Shown: piece after piece, positions 5,775 to 11,335 of the stretch
How the letters are laid out: the number at the start of each line of letters is the position of its first letter
Numbering within the stretch: position 1 is the stretch's first letter
Origin: Solirubrobacterales bacterium
Lineage (GTDB): Bacteria > Actinomycetota > Thermoleophilia > Solirubrobacterales > 70-9
Direction of reading: 5' to 3'
Assembly (NCBI GenBank): GCA_013694825.1
Contig: JACDBR010000281.1
Span: 1-11,335 of the forward strand
DNA length: 11,335 nucleotides
Program-made: the position numbers and the translations under genes
Notes under the pieces: generated by a model
What the model was told of the DNA's origin: nothing
The model's input: the letters and a program-made list of their open reading frames with translations, nothing else
Database searches by the model: none

Positions 5775-8279
5775 TCAGCGCCGCCGCCCCGTGTCGATCC
5801 GCAGGGTCCGCTTCGACAGCGTCGCCTCGCGCACCTCGCCGGCGCAGAACGGGGCCGGCTCCCACCGCTTGCGCGAGAAGGCGCGCGTGAAGTCGGCCGC
5901 ATGCCGCGAGCTCTGATCGTTGCTCTGGCTGTAGGTGACGAAGGTGTCGGCTCGCACCGGGCAGCTTCCGCGCTTGAACTGCGCCGCCATGATGAAGCTC
6001 GAGCCGTGGATCACCTCCTGGAAGCCGAATTCGGGATTCCACGGGGCGGAGATCGCGTTGAAGACGCCGAGCCCGCCTGGGCCGCCGTGGATCGGGATCC
6101 TCGCGCCTCCACGCTCCGTGAACTGCTGGCCGCGAAGCCCCGCATCGACCGGGATGCTCGCCCCCTCGAGATCCTCGACAGCGTCGGCCAGCGCCCGGCT
6201 GACCAGCGGATTGGCGACGTTGAGGCCACGCGGGGTGTGGACCGGGTCGGAGTTCATGTAGGGAGTCGTGAAGATCGACTCCGAGCCGGGCCTGATCTCG
6301 CCCTGCAGCCCGGTCGGCAGCGCCTGAAAGTTGGACAGCAGGTTGGTCGCGAAGCGGCGGAAGAGCGGCGCGCCGGCAGAGTCGAGGTCGTCTCGCAGGT
6401 CCCACTCGCGCAGCACGTCGCAGGCCTCGCCGACGTCGACCTGGCCATTGGAGCCGAGCAGCATCCCTCCCGGCGCCGCGTCGCACAGCGCCACCAGCTC
6501 GTCGCGCCAGAGCTCGCCCAGGTACTGGCGGTTGCCGAGCGCCACGCGCTCGAGCAGCTCGCGGTCAAAGCCCCGGCCCGGCAGCCCGTCGGTGCCGGCC
6601 AGCCGCTGCTCGATCTGGATCAGGCCGATCCGCGTCCGGTAGCTGCGCTCGGCGTCCTCGATCCCGATCAGGCGGTCGAAGCCGGTCAGCCGCTTGTCGG
6701 GGTTGGTGAGCCAGTGGCTGTCGTTGCCGTTGTGGACGTAGTCGTCGCGAAACAGCGTCGGCACCTCGGCCGGGCGGAAGGTGCCGGGCGCCGTCGCCCG
6801 CGGATCGTTCTCCCAGTTGCAGTCGCCGCGCGAGCCGTCGAGGATCGGCAGCCCGAGAGTCTCGAACCCGGCCTCGGCGACGTTGCAGCGCGCCGCGAGC
6901 TCGTCGGGGACGTTGGGGATCGCACCCTGCATCGAGTAGTAGGCGCGTCCCCTGCTGTCGGCGGCGATCGAGTTGACCCACGGGATGCCCTGATAGCGGC
7001 GCTGGATGCGGTCGTACTGCTCGACCGTCTGGGCGTAATTGTTGTCGTAGAAGTGGTTCAGGTAGCGGAAGTTCGAGGCGTTGACGTCGCGCAGCGCATA
7101 GCCCGAGCCGTCGGTCCACGGCAGCGGGATGCCGACCAAGTCGGTGATCATCGGCCCGTACTTCGTCGAGTAGACCGTCCGCTTCTCCTCGCCGCCGCCG
7201 GCAAACGGCACCGTGACCTTCGTCGCGCGCATCTGCTTGGGCTCGCCGTCGACGACGTAGGTGTAGGGGTCCTCGCCGAGCTGGAGCTTGAACGGCGTGA
7301 AGCGCCAGGCGGTGGCGACCGTGTGCGACCACGCGAGGCCGCGAGTCCAGCCGATCAGGATCAGCGGCACGCCGTAGAGCGAGCCCCCCTCGACGTCGAG
7401 CTCGCCCGGGATCGTCAGATGAGCCTGGTAGAGCCGCTCCGAGCCGTCCCAGGGAAAGTGCGGGTTGCCAAGCACGAGGCCCTTGCCGTTTCGGGTCGCT
7501 TCCTCGCCGAACCCGTAGGCGTTGGAGCCGGCGTTGGGCTGGAGGCGCTCGAGCCCCTCGCCGCTGGAGATCATCTCGGCGCGCCTGGCGTCGCCCTCGG
7601 CGGCGAGCGCAGGCGAGGTCGGCTCGGCGGTTGCGATGCCATCGATCGTTGCTCCCGAGCTCGCCAGTATCCCGAGCTGGAAGAAGCGCCTGTAGGCGTC
7701 CTTGACGCTGATCTTTCGCACCCACTTCTCGCCGCGGCAGGCTGGGTCTCCGATGCCGCCCCGGCCGACGTCGTCGAGGTAGGCGTTGTAGCCGGCGACG
7801 TAGCCCTCGACACCCTTGCGCACGCCCTTCTTGGGGCCGATCGGTGCCGGCTGCTTGAGCAGCTTCTCGACGATCCGCCGCTTCTTCGCCCAGCGGAAGT
7901 AGACGTCGGCGTCGACGTTCTCATACACCGAGCCGTTGCCCGAGAAGTACCAGTTGGCGTCGGGGCCGAAGAACTTCGAGCGCTGACCGTTGACCGTCAC
8001 GTACTCGCTCGCGATCGTGCAGATGTTGTCCTGGGCGAACGAGTAGGCGTATCCGGCCGCCAGGCTCTTGATGTTCGGTGCCTTGATGTGAGGAACGCCG
8101 AAGCGCGTGCGGCGGACGGTCGAGCGCAGGACCTTGCCCTCGGAGCCCTGCTGCGAGGGGGCCGCGGCCCTCTGCGATCCCCCGCCGGGATCAGCGGAGC
8201 TCGCGGACGGCCCGGCAGCGCTCGCGATCGTCAGTGCGGCCAGCGCTCCCAGCGCCGCCCTGGCTCGGCTTCCCTCCAC
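5775..8279 (-). CDS. Secreted penicillin-acylase-family N-terminal nucleophile hydrolase (aculeacin A acylase/PvdQ type)
   Basis: Exported Ntn-hydrolase expected to cut itself into alpha and beta chains and hydrolyse an amide that joins a fatty acyl or aromatic acyl group to an amine. The signal peptide covers about residues 1-30. The alpha-chain entry motif RRTRFGVPHI and the FAQDNIC and VNGQRS motifs (about 56-100) match aculeacin A acylase and PvdQ more than penicillin G acylase. Ser252 in AGSNAYGFG would be the new beta-chain N terminus. Counting from it, His274 is beta-23 and Val321 is beta-70, the catalytic and oxyanion positions of PvdQ. Asn517 or Asn519 in the HNGND motif would be the oxyanion Asn. 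At 834 residues the length is normal. The start is a GTG at 8279, the first start after an in-frame stop; no clear ribosome binding site. Candidate substrates are acyl-homoserine lactones, lipopeptides or penicillins; sequence alone cannot choose. Confidence 0.92.
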   Translation of the reverse strand: MEGSRARAALGALAALTIASAAGPSASSADPGGGSQRAAAPSQQGSEGKVLRSTVRRTRFGVPHIKAPNIKSLAAGYAYSFAQDNICTIASEYVTVNGQRSKFFGPDANWYFSGNGSVYENVDADVYFRWAKKRRIVEKLLKQPAPIGPKKGVRKGVEGYVAGYNAYLDDVGRGGIGDPACRGEKWVRKISVKDAYRRFFQLGILASSGATIDGIATAEPTSPALAAEGDARRAEMISSGEGLERLQPNAGSNAYGFGEEATRNGKGLVLGNPHFPWDGSERLYQAHLTIPGELDVEGGSLYGVPLILIGWTRGLAWSHTVATAWRFTPFKLQLGEDPYTYVVDGEPKQMRATKVTVPFAGGGEEKRTVYSTKYGPMITDLVGIPLPWTDGSGYALRDVNASNFRYLNHFYDNNYAQTVEQYDRIQRRYQGIPWVNSIAADSRGRAYYSMQGAIPNVPDELAARCNVAEAGFETLGLPILDGSRGDCNWENDPRATAPGTFRPAEVPTLFRDDYVHNGNDSHWLTNPDKRLTGFDRLIGIEDAERSYRTRIGLIQIEQRLAGTDGLPGRGFDRELLERVALGNRQYLGELWRDELVALCDAAPGGMLLGSNGQVDVGEACDVLREWDLRDDLDSAGAPLFRRFATNLLSNFQALPTGLQGEIRPGSESIFTTPYMNSDPVHTPRGLNVANPLVSRALADAVEDLEGASIPVDAGLRGQQFTERGGARIPIHGGPGGLGVFNAISAPWNPEFGFQEVIHGSSFIMAAQFKRGSCPVRADTFVTYSQSNDQSSRHAADFTRAFSRKRWEPAPFCAGEVREATLSKRTLRIDTGRRR

Positions 8280-8390
8280 GGACGGAACTTACGGCTCGGC
8301 TCGCCGGCCGGCAACCGACAACCGTTCGGGCTTGCGACCGGCAATGCCAAGCCGGGGCCCGACCTCCGTGGAGCTCGCGACCGTTAGCGC

Positions 8391-9302
8391 CTATCCGGTC
8401 CCAGAGACGCTGGGGCCTGGTCCGGTCGGGTGGGCCCCGGGCGCCTTGTCCGCCGACCGTGGCGCAGGGATCAGCGCGGCGGCGCCGATCACGAGGCAGA
8501 AGGCGAGGATTCGCAACACCACGTCGGCGGTGCCCTCGGGCAACGGCTCGGCGAAGACGATCGGGCCCGAGGCGATCGTCATCACGTTGGCGGCGACGCT
8601 GGTCACGGCGATCACCGGCACGGGCTTGCCGATCTGAAGGCTGCGTGCCGAGACCAGCAGGCCGACGAACGAGGCCAGGAAGATGATCAGCGCCAGCGGG
8701 TCGATCAGGACTCCGACCACGCCGTCGCCGAGCTGGTCGGACAGCGCTTTGATCGAGGTGTCCGACGCCGCCCACCAGAGGCCGGCCGAGGCTCCGAGCA
8801 TGACGCCGGCGTGAGGGCCGTTACGAGCTGCTAGGGCGACGCCTGTGGCGAGGACCGAGAGCGCGATCGTCCAGCTCGCGAGGCGCCCGACTTCGTAGGA
8901 GGAGTAGGCCTCCGAACCGCCGCCCTCGAGCGTCGCGGCGAGGAAGGCCAGCCCAAGCGCCGCCAGCCCGACTCCGATCCACTCGCGCCTCGTCACCCGA
9001 TAGCCGAACAGGCGATCGGCGGTCACCGTCAGCAGCACCAGGCCGCCGGCGATCACCGCCTGGACGAGTGAGATCGGCGCCAGCGCCAGCGCCGCGACGT
9101 GGAGCCCCCACGACCCGAGCGCGATCGCGATCCCGAGCAGGTACCAGCGGGAGCGAAACAGCCCGATCGTGCTGCGAATCGGCTTCGTGATCTCGACGGC
9201 GGGTGACTCGGCCGCGCCGCGCTGCTTGTAGAGGAAGCCGAGCACCGACCCGAACGCCGTCCCGACCGCAAGCAGCAGCCCGATCTGCACCGAGAGCGAC
9301 AT
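8391..9302 (-). CDS. DMT-superfamily (EamA-like) membrane transporter
   Basis: A 303-residue integral membrane protein with about nine or ten hydrophobic helices, arranged as the two repeats expected of drug/metabolite transporters. The repeat-ending pattern ALAPISLVQAVIAGG, then a hydrophobic run and a basic loop (TRREW) before the next helix, is typical of the superfamily. The second half carries the matching VPVIAVTSVAANV and FAEPLPEG stretches. Family members export or exchange small metabolites; the substrate is unknown. The last 30 residues form a Pro-Gly-rich cytoplasmic tail. The ATG at 9302 has no evident ribosome binding site. It lies 99 nt downstream of the WS/DGAT gene and 111 nt upstream of the acylase gene on the same strand, so a loose operon is possible. 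The 111-nt gap at 8280-8390 holds only a short ccggc/gccgg hairpin. Confidence 0.84.
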   Translation of the reverse strand: MSLSVQIGLLLAVGTAFGSVLGFLYKQRGAAESPAVEITKPIRSTIGLFRSRWYLLGIAIALGSWGLHVAALALAPISLVQAVIAGGLVLLTVTADRLFGYRVTRREWIGVGLAALGLAFLAATLEGGGSEAYSSYEVGRLASWTIALSVLATGVALAARNGPHAGVMLGASAGLWWAASDTSIKALSDQLGDGVVGVLIDPLALIIFLASFVGLLVSARSLQIGKPVPVIAVTSVAANVMTIASGPIVFAEPLPEGTADVVLRILAFCLVIGAAALIPAPRSADKAPGAHPTGPGPSVSGTG

Positions 9303-9381
9303 CGGCGCCCGAGGCTACCGCTGGCTGTGGCGGCCATCACCGTCCCGCACGCGTTCGCTCAAGTCCGTGGCCAACTCGCCC

Positions 9382-9395
9382 GCCCCGCGGGGGGC
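9382..9395. terminator. GC hairpin just after the WS/DGAT stop, weak terminator candidate
   Basis: Arms gcccc and ggggc around gcgg, a few bases beyond the WS/DGAT stop codon at 9402-9404. A perfect 12-bp palindrome, gcccgcgcgggc, lies at 9406-9417 inside the last codons of that gene. There is no T-run. It could slow or end the transcript before the transporter gene, but such GC hairpins also arise by chance in this base composition. Confidence 0.22.
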
Positions 9396-9401
9396 CGCCG
9401 G

Positions 9402-10838
9402 CTATGCCCGCGCGGGCTGCTCCTCGTCCACCGTCTCGACGAGCGCCTCTTCGGCGGCCTCCACGAGCTCGGTTATCGAGGTCTCGATGCCACGCGCGAG
9501 GACGTCGAGATCGTGCATCGAGTCGTAGTCGGCCAGCAGGCCGAAGTTGACGGCGCCGTTGTAGCTCATGATCGCCACGAAGAGGGCGTGATTGGCGGGC
9601 AGGAAGCCGACCGGGAAGACGTCCTGGAGCTCGCGGCCGAGCATGTACAGAGGCAACTGCGGTCCGGGCACGTTCGTGACCACGAGATTGAACAGGCGGG
9701 TCGAGAAGTTGATCCGCGCCGCTTCGGCCAGCAGGGTCGGCGGGGCGAAGTCGTTAAAGCGGGCGATCACCTCGGCGCCGAGCGCCTGCTTTGACTCCTT
9801 GATCCCGTCCATCGCCTCGCGCACCACACCGAGCCGCGCAACCGGGTCCCCGACGTAGACGGGCAGCGGACCGCGGATCGCCGCGAGCTGGTTGCCGAGC
9901 TGGCCTTGCTTGTCGTCTGTCCGGATCGAAACCGGCACCTGGGCGCTCAGCTCCATCCCCTCGGTGCGAATGCCGCGATTCTGAAGCCAGATCCGCAGCC
10001 CGCCGGCGACCACGGTGAGGACGGCGTCGTTGACCGTGCCGCCGCAGGCGTTCTTGATCTTCTTGAAGTGGCCGAGGTCGGTCCGCACCCACTCGAAGCG
10101 CCGGTGTGAGCCGATCTCGACGTTGAGAGGTACCTCCGGGGCAGGGTTCGCGAAGCTCCAGCTGACCTGGCCGAGGGCCTCCGCAGCCTCCGCGATCCCC
10201 CTCGCGGTCCGCCGGGGGTGGCGCGTCGCCTGCTCCACGCGTCGCGCGATCCCGATGGGCGCCTGGGCGAGGCCGGCGGCGTCTCGGGCCATCAGGCCGG
10301 CGCCGCTCGGCTCGGGATTCGGCAGCCAGGGCCCGTCGGGCTCCAGCTTCTGAGGAACGGGCGTGACGTCGAAGAGCACCGTCGCGATGTCGACGCCCGA
10401 GACGCCGTCGACCAGCGCGTGGTGCGTCTTGGAGATCAGCGCGAAGCGCCCGCGGGTCAGCCCCTGGACGAGCCAGATCTCCCACAGCGGCTTCGTTCGG
10501 TCGAGCTGCTGGGAGAAGATCCGGGCCGCCGTGCGCCGCAACTGCTCCTCCGAGCCAGGCGATGGCAACGCCGAGTGGCGCACGTGGTACTCGAGGTTGA
10601 AGGTCGGATCGTCGATCCAGTAGGGGCGGCTGGTGGGAACGGGGGGGAACGAGAGCTTCTGACGGAAGCGGGGGACGAGGTGAAGCCTCGAGTGGACGTG
10701 AGCGATCAGGTCGGTGTAGCTGGGGGGCGGGCCCTCGAAGACGAGGATCGCACCGACGTGCATGTGGCTCGACGAGGTCTCGTTGGTCAGGAAGGAGACG
10801 TCGAGCCCGGAAAGCCGATCGAGATGCCGCTGCGCCAC
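9402..10838 (-). CDS. Wax ester synthase/diacylglycerol acyltransferase (WS/DGAT family)
   Basis: Acyl-CoA-dependent acyltransferase expected to make triacylglycerol or wax esters at the membrane or lipid-droplet surface. From the start chosen here, 478 residues show the family pattern in order: RLSGLDVSFL at the N terminus, PLWE at 117, the active site HHALVDG with His139, His140 and Asp144, NDAVL at 270, and NVPGP in the C-terminal half. Length is normal for the family. The start is uncertain. The GTG at 10838 gives MAQRHLDRLSGLD, which fits the usual family N terminus, while a TTG at 10874 would add 12 residues; neither has a good ribosome binding site. The gene runs divergent from the M28 lipoprotein gene and may be the first gene of a group with the transporter and acylase. 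Actinobacteria often carry several paralogs, so its preference for alcohol or diacylglycerol acceptors is open. Confidence 0.93.
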   Translation of the reverse strand: MAQRHLDRLSGLDVSFLTNETSSSHMHVGAILVFEGPPPSYTDLIAHVHSRLHLVPRFRQKLSFPPVPTSRPYWIDDPTFNLEYHVRHSALPSPGSEEQLRRTAARIFSQQLDRTKPLWEIWLVQGLTRGRFALISKTHHALVDGVSGVDIATVLFDVTPVPQKLEPDGPWLPNPEPSGAGLMARDAAGLAQAPIGIARRVEQATRHPRRTARGIAEAAEALGQVSWSFANPAPEVPLNVEIGSHRRFEWVRTDLGHFKKIKNACGGTVNDAVLTVVAGGLRIWLQNRGIRTEGMELSAQVPVSIRTDDKQGQLGNQLAAIRGPLPVYVGDPVARLGVVREAMDGIKESKQALGAEVIARFNDFAPPTLLAEAARINFSTRLFNLVVTNVPGPQLPLYMLGRELQDVFPVGFLPANHALFVAIMSYNGAVNFGLLADYDSMHDLDVLARGIETSITELVEAAEEALVETVDEEQPARA

Positions 10839-10895
10839 GCCGGCGACGATATAGGCGCCACGGTGCTCCGGCAACGCTTCGGGTGCCCATCCGCC

Positions 10896-10920
10896 ACTCT
10901 CGCAAGCCGCCGTGTCGAGA
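10896..10920. promoter_or_regulatory. Inverted repeat in the WS/DGAT-M28 divergent promoter region
   Basis: Arms ctctcg and cgagag about 13 bases apart, overlapping an agagctct palindrome at 10917-10924. This sits in the only gap between the divergent WS/DGAT and M28 genes, so it is placed where an operator would be. The arms are short and could be chance. Confidence 0.22.
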
Positions 10921-10937
10921 GCTCTAGCCTGAGTCCG

Positions 10938-11335
10938 ATGCCGGCCCGGGGCTCCGCCGTCAAGCTCTTGCTCGCAGCGGTCCTGGCGCTCGTCTCGCTG
11001 GTCGCGGCATGCGGCGAGGAGGGCGCCTGCGGCGGCGAGGGCGCCGGATGCGGTGATCCCGGCTTGAACCGCTTCGACTCCGAGCGAGCATTCGGAGACC
11101 TGCGCCGCCAGGTCGCCTTCGGCCCGCGGCCGGCCGGCTCACAGGCCAACGCCGCCCAGGCCGAGTTCCTCGCCCGCCGCCTTGAGCAGGCCGGGGCGGC
11201 CGCGGTCACGATCCAGGAGCCCTGGGCGAACGTCGTCGGCACGATCCACGGCGACGGCGAGGGCGCCGTGCTGATTGGCGCCCACCACGACACGGTCGCG
11301 GGAATTCCGGGCTTCGTCGGCGCCAACGACGGCGC
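10938..11335 (+). CDS. M28-family zinc peptidase lipoprotein (3' end cut by window edge)
   Basis: N-terminal 132 codons of a predicted surface-anchored M28 metallopeptidase, either an aminopeptidase or a glutaminyl-cyclase-like member. The ATG at 10938 begins a lipoprotein signal peptide with a hydrophobic core and the lipobox Val-Ala-Ala-Cys at residues 22-25. A short Gly/Glu-rich tether containing further cysteines follows. The mature start, with FGPRPAGS and a helix ending in LARRLEQAG, is typical of the family. Two metal-site motifs are visible before the sequence ends: GAHHDT with His116 and Asp118, and GANDGA with Asp131. The remaining ligands and the catalytic Glu pair lie beyond the window. 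No strong ribosome binding site is seen. The gene is divergent from the WS/DGAT gene, about 100 nt away. The M28 call is firm; the precise substrate is not. Confidence 0.85.
   Translation, partial: MPARGSAVKLLLAAVLALVSLVAACGEEGACGGEGAGCGDPGLNRFDSERAFGDLRRQVAFGPRPAGSQANAAQAEFLARRLEQAGAAAVTIQEPWANVVGTIHGDGEGAVLIGAHHDTVAGIPGFVGANDG

Noticed and set aside
5901..8387. 828-codon open frame on the plus strand opposite the acylase gene
   Set aside because: It mirrors a convincing gene with signal peptide and catalytic motifs. Its translation is Val/Ala/Arg/Asp-rich with no recognisable domain, as expected from the antisense of GC-rich codons.
9754..10905. 383-codon open frame on the minus strand in another frame of the WS/DGAT gene
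   Set aside because: Arg/Ala-rich low-complexity translation; the overlapping frame carries the full WS/DGAT motif set.
1..11335. tRNA, rRNA, CRISPR array, insertion sequence or phage genes
   Set aside because: No cloverleaf-like segment, no regularly spaced repeats, no transposase or integrase motifs and no terminal inverted repeats were seen. The only long repeat is the M23 gene pair.

Overview
The window is a GC-rich stretch of what looks like an ordinary actinobacterial chromosome, most likely from the Thermoleophilia/Solirubrobacterales side of the phylum. That placement is an inference. It rests on the base composition, the GTG and TTG starts, the actinobacterial-type c-di-AMP riboswitch and the gene families present (WS/DGAT acyltransferase, aculeacin/PvdQ-type acylase, DUF305 with a small DUF6153-like partner). 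I see no phage, plasmid, insertion sequence, CRISPR, tRNA or rRNA. Most products appear to be exported or membrane proteins.

Layout. (1) 48-1439 (+): secreted calcineurin-like metallophosphoesterase with a C-terminal beta domain; its frame is open to the left edge. (2) 1449-1590 (-): a decayed fragment of an M23 peptidase gene. (3) 1722-3695 (+): secreted LVIVD-repeat beta-propeller protein with an inserted protease-associated (PA) domain. (4) 3915-4472 (-): intact compact M23/LytM endopeptidase with a TTG start, preceded at 4482-4652 (-) by a c-di-AMP (ydaO/yuaA) riboswitch. (5) 4681-5028 and 5100-5696 (+): a small two-helix membrane protein and a membrane-anchored DUF305 protein, separated by two adjacent inverted repeats. 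(6) On the minus strand, read from 10838 down to 5775: WS/DGAT acyltransferase, DMT-type transporter, and a secreted Ntn-hydrolase acylase of the aculeacin/PvdQ group. The gaps are about 100 nt, so co-transcription is possible but not proven. (7) 10938 to the right edge (+): the start of a lipoprotein M28 metallopeptidase, divergent from the WS/DGAT gene.

How they fit together. The best-supported regulatory unit is the riboswitch and M23 hydrolase: c-di-AMP, a signal of osmotic and wall state, would control a peptidoglycan hydrolase. A fragment about 91% identical to the middle of that hydrolase gene lies 2.5 kb away in the same orientation, so the LVIVD gene sits between an intact and a dead copy. 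The DUF305 pair may handle copper or another metal at the membrane, judging by its His-His and Met-rich motifs. The acylase, transporter and acyltransferase could share an acyl-chain theme, but nothing here shows a joint pathway. I found no clearly new system. The points most worth a second look are the duplicated M23 copies, the riboswitch control region squeezed against the divergent small gene, and the palindromes before DUF305.
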